A stretch of 64,000 nt of DNA from Xylona heveae TC161 (lineage: Eukaryota; Ascomycota; Xylonomycetes; Xylonales; Xylonaceae): NCBI RefSeq assembly GCF_001619985.1, contig NW_017264202.1:124001-188000 (forward strand), given 5' to 3'. Positions 11,901-23,854 of this stretch are shown here, piece after piece; position 1 is the first letter of the stretch; each line of letters begins with the position of its first letter. The position numbers and the translations under genes were made by a program. The notes beneath the pieces were generated by a model. That model saw only the letters and a program-made list of their open reading frames with translations. It ran no database searches and was not told where the DNA came from.

Positions 11901-14846
11901 TCCGAGATCGGCAGGAAATGCTCGCTCTTTGTTGGTGCCAATCAATTTGATATCTATGCTGCAGTCATCATCGGCATATTCCTTGAAGTCCAGTGGAGAA
12001 GGTCCGTTGAGAAATTTTCGGTTACGTCCGCCGAGCTTTCCTAATATTCTCATCGTCGTATGGGCATGGAAGTGACTATAGGGCATCGGCCGCAAGTGAT
12101 CCCAAAGTGCAGTCATTAATTCATCGATGACCGGGGCCATGATAGGATCAAGGTAGTCAGCAGTTAAATTGTCCACGCAAAGCTCTAGAGTTCGCAATCC
12201 CTGTCCGACGAGATCTGAACCAGCGCGTAGTGCCACTACCAGCGGCCGCATCAGGTAGCTGAGATGTGGAAGGAGATTGCTAAGTCGAGCAGGTACTGTA
12301 AGACAGAGTTCCACGTAAAGATCGCGATCCTGAGGCTTTCGCGCAGCGAGGAGGAGGTTGTTCAGAACCTCAAGAAGCATCTCAAGCAGAGGGAGTATCT
12401 CTTTGTAAAGGTGTTCAAACCGACCTCCTCCAATGCTTCTAAATAGCGACCGAAGCAACAAGAAATAATTGATCGGCTCCTCTGCTGTGGTGGACAATTG
12501 AATTGACTTGGTCACTATCTTCGTCACATGGGGTAAAAGTACCTGCTCATTGTGGGTTGAAAACAACGTCACAGCCATGAAAGAGAGTTTGAAAAGTCGT
12601 AGAAGAACGGACGAAACTTTGACATCGGCAGAGCCGACGTCGCCGATTCTACTCATAAGAAACTGCAACAGCATCCCGGCAAAGCTTGGCGAGGTGGCCT
12701 CGCTGGCGAGGAAAAATTGCGCTATGTGGAGCAAAGCAGTATGCTCAAAGATCATGTCGTAAAGCTTGGGTATCTCTGAATGAAAAACTTCGTGAAACAT
12801 TGCCGGATCAATGGAGTGAAAGACAGTAGCAAAAGTCTCGAGGAGATCCTTTTCTTCCTTGCCATTGGGTACCATATAATGAGTCGCGAGATACTCAAGG
12901 GCCGAAGAGTACTGGGTTTCCGATTGAGGCTTTTCAAGACTGTAGTATCGAAACACATGAGCTCCCTCCCGGAAAAGCTTCGTGATGACAGCCACTTCCT
13001 CGGCATTGTAACCATAGGATACTTCCTGCCAATTTGGGGGCGCATTAGCCGGATCTATCGGTTCCGGCTGTGGGTTGCAAGCCTTCAGTTGATAGAACAC
13101 GTTTTTGAGCCCATTAACAAGGTTTTTGAAGAGGAATTTGTTGTCTGTCACGGGATCAGCGCCGCGGTCCCGCGGATTAGACGTCCGAATGGGCACAGCA
13201 TTAAAGATTTCAACCTCATCCCAATCAGGAGGGTTCGCCTTATCCGCGAAGTAATTTTCCGATACCTGGTCCTCCTGCTGATTGGCATACTGCTTGGCAA
13301 GCTTGACAGCGTTCGGATACTGTCTGTTCATCACAGCAAACTTCTCTGCTATGGAATCTAGAATCATTATGAGGAAATGCCGCGCATCCTGCTTATTCTC
13401 CAGCTTTGCGATAGAGTCAGCCATGTTCAGTAACAGCTTCGCGCTCATAGTCTGAAAGCTAGTTCCTGGGAAATCGTCGTGTAAGTTCTTTGTATATACG
13501 ACCACTGTTCGACAGATTTGGTCTCGGGAGAGAGATTCCCGGAGGTGGTGGAGCAAATCTGCGAGCATACTAAAGGCTAAAGGTCGCATTGTCTCGTAGA
13601 CAGTCAAGCCGTCCCCAATCAGCACTCGTTCATCGAGAAGCTCGTCAATCTTGGTGAGAAAAATCTTCCGAAAATTGAAATTGATGATATGTCGTATCGC
13701 TACCAATAATTCCTTGCGGGCCGATGATCGCTCACGAGGGCAGTCCTTTAGGAGACGAACAACAATCTCAGGGAGTGCTGGCAAGAAGTCGGAGAGTTGC
13801 TGCGCGTATGCTCGTAAGAGATAAGCCAAGAAACTCATCGTCTTCACTTGTGCAGTGATGAAATCTCCGAAGGCAGTCCGATTTTTTATATCGTGGCTAA
13901 CACCGGTAAAGATTTTGCCCTGGGCCCTGGCTTCAGCATGGGCGCGCTCTTGAGGCCTAGCCTGTAGAAGCAAAACGCTCTTAATCAGGGGCACGAAAAG
14001 TTTGACATTCTTGTTCACACAGTTTCGATAGGACTGGAACAGAGATACGACAATAATGGGGCACTCCGCCAAAACCTTGAAGGACTGCATACCCTTTGCC
14101 AAAGGTCGAGTCGTCTGTTGCTCAACGCCCAAGTCTGAAACCGACGCTGTCGGAGATCCGGGTCGGGGTGACTGGAAATTTTGCGGATTGCTTGGCGTAG
14201 CTGGAATCCCGGATGTTGCAGCCTGAGCCGGATTGTCGAAGGTGTCCTTGACCGCTTGCTCCATCATCTCAAACATTTCCTGGATAAGGTCCAAGAACGG
14301 TTGAACTCGCTCACCCAAAACCTTTGTTTGATTCCGCTGGAAGTTTATGATAGTCCTCATGCAAAGGATAGCGTTCTCTTCATTCTCCACGCGAGCCAGG
14401 CCTATCAGGAGATCTACGATCTCCGGTGCATATGGTTCGAGGGCTTCCGGCGGAGTCATCGGTAGGCGATGAATAATTTCGAGCACACAGTTTCGAAGTT
14501 TCTAAAAGGGCGGGCACATTAGCGGATCCACGACGTTTCAGAGCGTCTGGGGACTACTGACCTGCTCCCATGATGTGCTTATAAAAACAGGTTGTCCGTC
14601 CAACAGCTTTGTGAGGATAGGCATGAGCTTCTTGAGAAAGGTAGGATACAGAGATCCTTGTGAGGTAAAGGCTTCGACAGCATCTCGGAGCTCTGTCGCG
14701 ACATTGACCTTGTGTTTTACATCTAGAGTCCTGTCAGTGTGATTGGGAGGTGACAAAAATCACGATCAATCGGCGATAAGTGCATGCGAACCTAGGTTGG
14801 GGTCCGAGAGCCTCATGGCAAAGTCTTCAATCTTTCTTTCGGCCAT
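2973..14846 (-). CDS. TRA1: Tra1, PIKK-family pseudokinase scaffold of SAGA and NuA4
   Basis: Tra1 (TRRAP) is the activator-binding subunit shared by the SAGA and NuA4 histone acetyltransferases. My model has five exons: 14792-14846, 14562-14722, 4961-14501, 3714-4903 and 2973-3656, giving 3876 aa, normal for the family. The start is [15 protein letters not shown] at 14846. HEAT repeats fill about residues 1-2600, the FAT domain about 2650-3230, then a P/Q/G/A-rich linker, the PI3K-like domain from about 3500 ([27 protein letters not shown]) and a C-terminal FATC. The catalytic DRHxxN and DFG motifs are absent ([11 protein letters not shown] instead), as expected for a pseudokinase. The protein ends LWMPYL. 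Introns are 14723-14791, 14502-14561, 4904-4960 and 3657-3713. The third is 57 nt, in frame and stop-free, so it can be misread as coding. Its 19 residues look foreign to the linker. Confidence 0.96.
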
Positions 14847-15508
14847 GGTGTCGGCAGTGCGTCCGGCGACGGCAGACCAGGGCAGTCAGGTTTTGCCCGG
14901 GCGTCAGGCCGGTTGTGCTATGTATCGCGCAGGAAATAGAGTTCCTATCTTATTCTCTGGGTATGCATCGCTCATCAATGTGCTTTCGAGAATTGAAAGC
15001 TCAAAGTGGCAGGCGTCGCCAGCAGCGAGGTGGGTTCCGAGAGAGCTGATGGGCTGTATGGAGGGTGGACAGGAAGGTGAAAATGAAATGCGCCGAAACC
15101 GACCGTAAACGTAAACGTAAGAAAATAGTTTTGAGATTGAATCTTTAAAGAGGCTCGTGAACAAAAAGTGGAATGAAAATAGTAAAGAACGGCAGAAAGT
15201 CAAGGAAGCAAAGAGTTAACAGGTTTGCACCACCTCAATCTTAAGCTTTCTCACACTGCACGCGATGAGGCTCAGTCGCGAAATGGATTCAGATTCTTTG
15301 GACGGGGGAGTCGCTGAGACCCCGAACATCCAAACGGGTTTAGTGCGAAACGGATAAGCTAGCCTTTAATGTACTAGCGAGTTATTATCTAAGGTTTAGC
15401 CCCCAGCCACACTTGCAGCGACGTAGTCCCGAGAAAATGAAGATAGTTTGGCAACTTGTAAGGCGACTTCCTGCCCTCTCAGAGCATATTATACAACTGT
15501 ACGCTATT
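14847..15508. promoter_or_regulatory. Intergenic: TRA1 promoter and 3' flank of TFC1
   Basis: 662 bp between two minus-strand genes. It must contain the TRA1 promoter (right of 14846) and the 3' UTR of the TFIIIC gene. A short direct repeat of CGTAAA units lies near 15100-15120. I see no credible gene. Confidence 0.5.
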
Positions 15509-17788
15509 TTAGTGAATTGGGCCAGAGTAACAGCTGCCTGCTTCATCGTTCCCTTCTGCCTCTTCCTCATTGTCATCATACACATTCATCATGATATTCT
15601 CGTCTGGCCGAGTCCCTAAGGAGTCGTAAATATCGACTTCCTCCAGATCACTTCCATCCTCTTCACCATCACTCTCCGCTTCAACTTCACCCTCGTCAGC
15701 TATCGGCCATGATTGATGGTCAGGTCCAATAGAATTTGATGCTGAGTCCAACTCCCGCATTGTCTGTGTGACGCGGGGGTCCACGATCGACAATGAACCT
15801 TCGTCTAATTCTGTTGGTGAATGAACCCTTAATTTAGGAGTTGAAGGTAGCTCCTCCTCGGCGGCCCCAGTACTCTGCGCCGAAGTTCGCATTTCTGGTC
15901 CCGACGTGTTCGCCATGGTTCTAACCTCACTGGCCATCTGAACCTCCCTTGGCGTGCCCTGGTACCGTCCTACGACAGTCTGGTGCCGGTTTGACGCATC
16001 AATAATGTCCGGCATGTCTACTATTCGGCTGTAACTATCATTTGACGGAATTTCGCCTTGAAGCAGAATACGGATTTTGTTCTTCATAATCGTGCGGGCC
16101 TTAGCCCAAGTACCATTGTGATACCAACCGTCGATTTTCTATTCAATGGATCAGTGGCAGCCGGTCAGGAGTCCGAGTCTTTACGGGCTTACATCGCATG
16201 TCCTTCTCAAGTTCGTCGTTTTAAGGAGAGATTCAATGAGCGGATCGGCTATATCGCAGACCTGCCAGACCTTGCCGTCCTGTATTACTTTTCGTCCATC
16301 AAAGATGTGACTGTCTAACGTGTCCTCTTTGCCCTTGGTCGTGCGGTTAAACTTTGTCCGGGCATCCTCCCATTGTTTTGCTCCGGCTTCATCTTCTTTT
16401 GTGTTGAACTGGAACATCATGGTCTGATAAACGCGGTATTTTGGGTCCGTGCGAGGATCCACCCCAAACCTCACTATTGCATCTCGCCATGGTCCTGAAC
16501 GAAACATGTAGCCCACGTACTGAAGGGCGTGGCGAATGGTGTACAGGTATTGCTGCTTATTGCTTACATTATTGGTCAAAGCGCGGCGGGTCCAGATCGG
16601 CCGTCTATCAAGCAATTCTTTGAGTTCCTCGTATATCTTTTTGGTAGTGTTATCCACGGTGTCAATGGGGGGAAGGTCTCCGGAGGGAGCTGTGGGTATT
16701 TGGGCCACTTCATGAGACACCAATTGAGTGAGCACCTTAGCCGCCTTTTGTGTGTTGATGGTGACGGCCCGTCCCGTGCTGTCAATTGCGGATTTAACTG
16801 AAGGATTCTGTCGATAGCTATTGCTCGTCAACTTAGAGAATTTTCAGCACGATGCAATTGCTTTCACTTACGAGTAATTGAAAGGAACGGTGAAATGCGT
16901 GAAGTTTGGTGGAGGAATCAGATCCCCGTTAGGCTTGAATCCTTTACTTAGGTTGAAGCGATATTCTTTCAGTTTCGGATCTGATCATATTTAGTATATA
17001 GATCTCGGAAAAAATTCTACCTCATTCAGGAGTTCTTTACATTCGAAAGGCGTGATGTGGTTTCGCAGCTCCTGCACGAAAGGGCTTTGACTCGTAGAAT
17101 ACTGAAAGTCCACAAGGCCTAGTCTTGTGAGTCGATGTATGATAAATGACAATTAGCCATGGGACTCACCTCGAAACCGTTGAGTCTGCTCAATAACTCC
17201 AACAGGCTCTGCGTTGTACCTCTCTGGGTTATCACGAAGGCTTCTTAGCATGCGTGAGGTGCTGACAAATCCAGTGGACGATGCAGCTTGCCGACGCGGA
17301 GACACCATCCGTTGGCCATTTAGAGGGACATTGACAGGCTTAGGCTCATCTAAACTCTCTTCTGAGGCGTTAAAGGGTTCTGTGGATCCTCTCTTGCGTT
17401 TTCTTCCTGTCCTGGCTGGCACAGTAATTTTGACCAAGAGGTTGTTTGTGTCAGCAGCCTGAGAATATGCTGGTCTGCTCATAGAATCATTCGGCCTGAG
17501 ATTGACAGCCAACCCTTTGTTTATTCCGTCGACTCTCACCAGCTATCATCAAACAATTAGCAAAACGCTCTGAAGATGGGGCGTCACGTGCTCGAATTGG
17601 CTCGAGGCACGGTGCGGGAAAGAAAGACATAAAAAAAATCATTTTAAAAGGCAGACCTGTTCAATCTCGGAGCTACCGCCAAGAGTTTCGATGGCCTTGT
17701 CAACATCTCGAATTATGCATGGATGTTCAACGCTAGTGATAGTTGTGTCTGGGACTGAGAACCAAGGAGCGACTTGATGGCGGGACAT
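15509..17788 (-). CDS. TFC1: TFIIIC subunit Tfc1/Sfc1 (tau95, GTF3C5 family)
   Basis: This is the tau95 subunit of TFIIIC, which binds the A box of tRNA genes and recruits RNA polymerase III. Six exons: 17657-17788, 17170-17542, 17041-17118, 16872-16980, 16193-16817 and 15509-16138; 648 aa. Family blocks seen in order: VEHPCIIRDVDKAIETLGG near the N-terminus, NLLVKITVPARTGRKRKRG, FRGLVDFQY, PPPNFTHFTVPFNYSYRQNP, DRRPIWTRRAL, GYMFRSGPWRDAIVRFGVDPR, YRVYQTMMFQF, VWQVCDIADP and DGWYHNGTWAKARTIMKNKI. The last ~110 residues are acidic, as in yeast. The third intron (16981-17040) was set by choosing donor GTAAAG, which restores PFEYPKLKEYRF; the nearer GTAGAA would cause a frameshift. The first donor is the weak GTCTGC. 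An upstream in-frame start exists, but MSRHQVAPWF is the likelier one. Confidence 0.92.
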
Positions 17789-19540
17789 TGCGTGGAGGTA
17801 TTTTGAGCGAGGATGGGGGTTAAATAAAGATATTTGCCATCTAAGACTAAGTTCGACCGTCACAAATGAAATTGTAATAGAATGGGAGCGAAAGCATCAT
17901 CTGAATACTTGAATATGTCGTCCGCCGCAACTGCCGCGACCTTGCAAGATATTCTGTCACCGCAATGAGATGTCGCCGATTTAACCGAATCCGAGTTACC
18001 TCGCTAGAAGTCGACGGCGCGTTTTGCTCGGGGGGGTCGACTCCACTGGAAACTTTATAATTACGCCTTTTGGCGTCGAGATAACAGGTATTTAAAAGTA
18101 CTCAGAAGTACTTGGCTAACTCAAAACTCTCGGCCATACTTTGACAGCTGGTAGCGTTTGTCGTCATCATCACCATATCACTTGTCGCGGGGGGACGTGG
18201 AATAACTATAAGCAATGCAACAGGTAATATAGCGACGCATAAATTTTGAAATTTCTTTTTATAAATGAGCATCTAGGAATAATATTGATTTTTTTTAAGT
18301 TTTTTGAATCATGAATTAGGAATATTAGTTTGGAAGTATGCTCCTGCTCCTGGTTCAGGGATATATTTTAATACTCTTTTGTATGATCAAAAGAAAAATG
18401 ATCTCGAATTAATGTTGGATTTTCACTTGATCTAAACAACAACTTGATCGTATCTTGCATTCTTTCATGCTAGATTGAAAAAGAAAAAGAAAAAGAAAAA
18501 GAAAAAGATTCGAAACCAACTGTAAATTACGCAGAAAACCTCGCAAAATATACAATCACTTTACCATGCTTTTGATGGTCGAGGAAGCCAAGCGTACATT
18601 ATATCTCGTATGGAGAGGAGAATTGTTAGCGGAGATAGTAGCGTGTCGGAGGTCTAACCGACAAATTCAGTTTCACCGCACAATTGCCGTCACTTGTCCA
18701 ACCTCAGCTCTCTCGCTCGCTCGTCCTCTGTCTCTCTCGCTGTACTCCAATGTGGATGTAGCTGTCTGTGTTCCTCACTCTCCATCTCCCCCGTTTTGCT
18801 CGTCTCGTCACGAAACACGTAAAAGGTGGAGAGGTCCTTTCTCTGGTGAGTACCGCCCAAAGTGACACTGAGCAAGCAGGGCAAACACCAACGCCTGTTC
18901 CGACAAGGAGGAGCTCGCCTCAGATAATTGCTCCCCTGACACAACAGCCACAGTCAAATCCCAAACCCCACCAAATCAAGCCGCCTGCTTACATTGTGTC
19001 GCAATTCTGCACAGATGTCACTCTAGAAAGCCCAACATTAAGATTTCATTCAATACAGGAAGAGACAGGGTCCTGGGCAGGTACGTAGTAGCATCACTGG
19101 CAGTGCTGGAGATCCCGCATCCGCCGCCTCCCAAACTAACGATCATCATTCCGACATATAGCGTAGCATCCGAGCGCCAGACATCACCCCCTAACACGGA
19201 AACCTTTCCATTTCCCACCAATACCCCCCGGAAGCTCCATCGACACATTTGTGGGCCCTGGTGTCGACAGACGGAGGAACCACCACCACTTGAGCTCTCT
19301 CTGCTGCCATTTCTGTTCACCACAACATATCCAAGCCCATCTTCGCTTAGCATCAATTGCATTGTTGTGTACAACCTGCCACTCCTCGTGAGGTTTCCTG
19401 GGCCTCTCTCGAGCTCCTCTCGACATCCTCTCCCTTCGCTGCCTTTCCTGACCCAGCTCGACAATCTCCGCCCTTGACCCGCGCGTCTTCACGTCGCCGC
19501 TCTTTGGCGCGTAGGCTCTCGAAAGAGGCAGTTCTGCGCC
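17789..19540. promoter_or_regulatory. Divergent intergenic region TFC1 / RTS1 with long CT-rich leader
   Basis: 1.75 kb between divergent genes. The left part (18230-18540) is AT-rich and holds a (GAAAAA)5 run. The right part (18700-19540) is strongly pyrimidine- and C-rich on the + strand. The last 240 nt before the RTS1 ATG contain no ATG, consistent with a long 5' leader. No ORF here resembles a protein I know. Confidence 0.55.
18477..18507. repeat. (GAAAAA)5 microsatellite
   Basis: Five uninterrupted GAAAAA units plus a final G in the intergenic region upstream of the B56 gene. Confidence 0.95.
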
Positions 19541-22502
19541 ATGAAGGGTTTCAGGCAAAGGGTTGTAAGTATCCCCTGCCCCTCCATTTTTCCCGACACC
19601 AAAAGCCTACGGATAGTGTACACCTCGTGCATTGTCTCATCTCTCTTTCTCACTCGTGTGCATGTTCCTTTACCCGGCCACTGACTCAATTTGTGGCAAC
19701 AGCTTTCGAGAGCCAAAGATCCGAGCAAGTCATCTAAAAAGAAGGACTCGTCATCTGGCACGGCTTCACCCTCTCATGGTTCTTCCAACACGCCCGTCCA
19801 CTCCCAGTCTCCTTCCGGTTCGAATCATGGCACACCCACATCCTCGACAACTGCGGTGAACGATACTCGGAATAAGTCGGTGGGTCCCAATGAGGGCTCC
19901 CAAGCAGGAGGTAACCATGTGCACCAGTCGCTGCCGCCGCAGGCTGGCCTTCCTGGTGCCCCCTCTCAAAATCATTCCTACATAAACCAGCAGCAAGCAA
20001 TGGCCGGAGGGGCTGCGAATCCTTCTGGAGCTCCAAGTACTCCTGGACGACAAGGGCTGCCGTTGGCGCCGAGTGTCGTTATCAGCCCGAGTGCGCCTGT
20101 AAGTGGATCACCATTGCGGACAGACGCGTGAGCCGGCGAGATGGATTTTCGTGCCTCTACCGGAGCGCAGCTTTCTCTTGGGTCACATTTACTAACATCG
20201 CCTTTTTTCATTCTCAGCACATCCCCCCCCCAGGTGCCGCCGAGACTATGCCTGGCGACTTGGCCCCCCCCAAGGCTGGCCAAAAATCGCTACTTTTTGA
20301 CCGGCTGCAGACAACTCCCAAGGACGTTCCAGAAGGCATCCGAACACCAAAACGACAACATTCTTCTCGATTTGATATTTCTGATCAGCGACAACGGGAA
20401 CTCGAAAAGCTTCCAGGTTTCCACGAGGTGCCGCCCAATCGGCGCCAGGAGCTGTTCATGCAGAAGATTGACCAATGTAACATCATCTTCGATTTCAACG
20501 ACGCCAGCGGTGATATGAAGTCCAAGGAAATAAAACGGCTAGCGCTCCATGAGCTGCTCGATTATGTGGCCAACAATCGACAAGTCATCACCGAACCCAT
20601 GTATCCTCGTGTGGTTGAGATGTTTAGCAAGAACCTCTTTCGGCCAATTCCTCCGCCGGTCAATCCCCAAGGTGAAGCCTTCGATCCCGAAGAGGATGAA
20701 CCTGTACTAGAGGTTGCTTGGCCGCATATACAGGTCGTTTACGAGTTCTTCCTGCGATTCATCGAAAGTCAAGACTTCAATACAAACATTGCCAAAGCCT
20801 ATATTGATCATCAATTTGTCCTTCAGGTACGCCTTTTTTCGATCTTCCAGATGGAGACTGGTTTTCTGCACACCCATACTAACGCTTGATGTTGCAGCTA
20901 CTTGAATTGTTCGACTCCGAAGATCCGCGCGAGCGCGATTTTCTTAAGACCACTTTGCACCGCATCTATGGCAAATTTCTAAACTTGCGCTCTTTCATCA
21001 GACGGTCCATCAACAATGTCTTCTTCCAATTCACCTATGAAACGGAGCGTTTCAATGGAATTGCCGAGCTGTTAGAAATTTTGGGTTCAATCATCAACGG
21101 ATTTGCGCTACCGCTTAAAGAGGAACACAAGCTCTTCCTGACACGCGTGCTCCTTCCTTTGCACAAGGTCAAGAGTCTGAGCATGTATCATCCGCAATTG
21201 GCGTATTGCATTGTCCAATTCTTGGAAAAAGATGCTGGTTTGACTGAAGACGTAAGTAACGGCCTTTGCCCTGGATATTACTTCTATGATCAGTGGTTGA
21301 TCTGTACTAGGTTGTTCTTGGACTTTTGCGGTTTTGGCCCAAGGTTAACAGCACAAAAGAGGTCATGTTCCTGAACGAGGTGGAGGACATTTTCGAGGTC
21401 ATGGATCCTGCCGAGTTTGCTAAAATTCAGGAACCGCTTTTTCAACAACTGGCCAAATCTGTTGCCAGCCCACATTTTCAGGTATTGAATTTTCCCATTT
21501 TGTCGCTTCGGCAAGAAGGCTTTATGCTTAACTTCTTTTGTAGGTTGCCGAACGTGCCTTGTATTTCTGGAACAACGAGTACTTCTGTAATTTGGTCAGC
21601 GATAACGTCGAAATCATTCTCCCCATCATGTTCGCTCCCTTATATGAGAACTCAAAGGGTCATTGGAACCGGTAAGCACTCAAATTTCCATTGCACTTGG
21701 AGCTTTTTAGGATCGGTATTGATTTGATATTGGCTAGAACGATCCATGGAATGGTGTACAACGCCATGAAGCTTTTCATGGAGATTAACCCTCAGCTTTT
21801 TGATGAGTGTTCTCATGAGTATACCGAAATGCAGAACAGTGCCGAGGACAGGCAGCGGTTGCGAAAAGACAAATGGGCCAAGCTTGCCGAAATGGCCCAA
21901 CAGAGCAAAACTGTCACGGCAACCGAAAACTTGCCAGCTGCAAAGAACCCAACCGACGACATCGACCCCATGACGCAGGATAGCCAAAGTCGGCTAGATG
22001 CCTTGAAATTACAAGATGAGATCTCACCGGTGAAGGGCCAAAGACCTCGGGATCATGAAAGGCAGAATTCGGTAGGCACTTCTAGAAGTCAGCGATGATT
22101 GCATCTCTTTCTCTCTCTGCCATTCTGCTCTCTTCCTGTCTCTTCCCCTTTGTCATACAGCTTTGCTACTTTCAAGTGTCAGGGCATGGGTTGGACTTTT
22201 TTCACGAGCATCTCTTTTCTCACAATGTTTCTCATCATTTCTTCTTCTTTGCTCATGGTCATGGTTCCTGCACCTATGGTGCTGACCATTATCGCCATTG
22301 CTAGAGGCGGCGTCGACAGTCTTCGGGCGAATCATCAAGACCTCAGCAACACCCCATCATTCCGGTGAGTCGGCCGCGAAGCAGGAGTCGGGGCTCAAGT
22401 GGAAGTGGGTACGGCACTACGGCAGGACCGCTGCGCCGGTATAATTCTGGAGGTAGCGGTGGCGGGGGAAGTGCCGGTTCAAGGACTGGAGGAGCGGGTT
22501 AA
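19541..22502 (+). CDS. RTS1: PP2A B56-type regulatory subunit (Rts1 / ParA)
   Basis: B56 subunits direct protein phosphatase 2A in mitosis, septation and stress. Eight exons: 19541-19564, 19703-20098, 20218-20826, 20898-21251, 21311-21481, 21544-21671, 21738-22071 and 22305-22502; 737 aa. Exon 1 encodes only MKGFRQRV. A Ser/Pro/Gln-rich N-terminus to about residue 165 precedes the B56 HEAT-like core. The core holds [42 protein letters not shown]-like [60 protein letters not shown] and [13 protein letters not shown]. The tail is R/S/G-rich. The last intron (22072-22304, 233 nt) is unusually long; if retained, it ends the protein at 22098. I prefer splicing because it adds an uninterrupted RS/G-rich tail of 65 residues. 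Confidence 0.93.
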
Positions 22503-23854
22503 TCGAAACGAAAGCTTTTTGGTGTTTATCATCTGTGTTGTGACTATTGTCAATGTCATGTCTTTTCGCTTTTTTTCTTCCCCTCTTATTTTTTCTCCAT
22601 TTACTCTGGCGTTTTGAAAGTTACCTTTTCATCAATGGTCATGCTCTGCTCCAATGAAACAGTTGACCAAATAGCGGCTTTTCAATTTTCTTTATTCAAG
22701 TCTTTTATACTTGAACTCAGCGGGTTGGTTCGTGATGCAAGGCTAGAGAAAGTGCCGCTCCGATGCAGGATTTTGACCGTGACGTGTAATTTGAACAATT
22801 CTCATTATGTGTTGTGTCTCCCCTCTCCCATTACCTTACAGTTTGTGATCTCCCTGGCGCATGCTTGAGATGGAAGGAGAGCATGGATGGGGACTTTTCT
22901 TTCTTGGATTCCCTCGGAGGGGAGTTCACCTCAGAGGCTCATGGATTAAGACTTTTTCCTCTTTCGCAATGACTCTGCCCCCCAATCATTATAGACTCTA
23001 TAGCTGTAGGATTTGCGCGATGCTCTTCTAGTCGGTCTGATGTGGCTTTGTCAAATATCTTCACTGGAAGGGAGGGAAATCATGGATCGCATGTTGCACC
23101 CCCGCAAGATACTGTGCTCCAGTTCAATCTCAAGCAGGTTATATATATATCATATCGCATTCTCGTGTTTGAAGTGCTTGTAATTCATACAGGATGAGAC
23201 GCATGCCCCAAGATGGCGCAGAGACGATACTAATCTCTCACTCTCACTGTTGATACTGTTGCGGTATCGAAACATCATACTCTCTGGCCACCTTGAAATG
23301 CTAAGATTGACGCATTAAGCGCTCATTTATTCGGACGAGAATACAATAATTGCAGACAGGGTCGAACTCCAGAAGTTGCATAGGACAGTGCCTCTCCTTT
23401 TTAATATTGTCAGTCTTGTCCCCTTCCGCTGCAATCGGTGGATTTGATCGTGGAGCACTGAATATTATGATTGCAAGTGGGATGTTCTCAAAGCAATGCG
23501 CCGGTTTACCTCTTTGACACTGGGAATGTTTTAAAATTTTGGAAGAACGCTGAAGAATGAGGGAAGGTTCGAGAAAGGTTATAGCATTATATAATTCTGA
23601 ATGGATGATGAAAAGAGCTTGATGGCTGGTGGCGACTATTATCTATTGTTTGTGCCTTTGCTCAGTCCTTGTGTTGCAGGAACCTTTCTGTCGCCGAGAC
23701 TGACGCAACCGCAATTGCATCACGCCGAGCCAAGGGACCCCTCCACCCCACCAACCGAGCCCAACCCAGCCCCTCGACTGTCAACAACATCTCATTTCTA
23801 GCAAGCTTGCTGGTAAATAACAGAATTTTCGCTCGTCAACGAATATCAATCACG
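22503..23854. other. Intergenic region RTS1 / MAT2B-like gene
   Basis: 1.35 kb between two genes on the same strand: the 3' flank of RTS1, then the promoter of the next gene. A short TA repeat lies at about 23140-23155. I see no additional gene. Confidence 0.5.
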
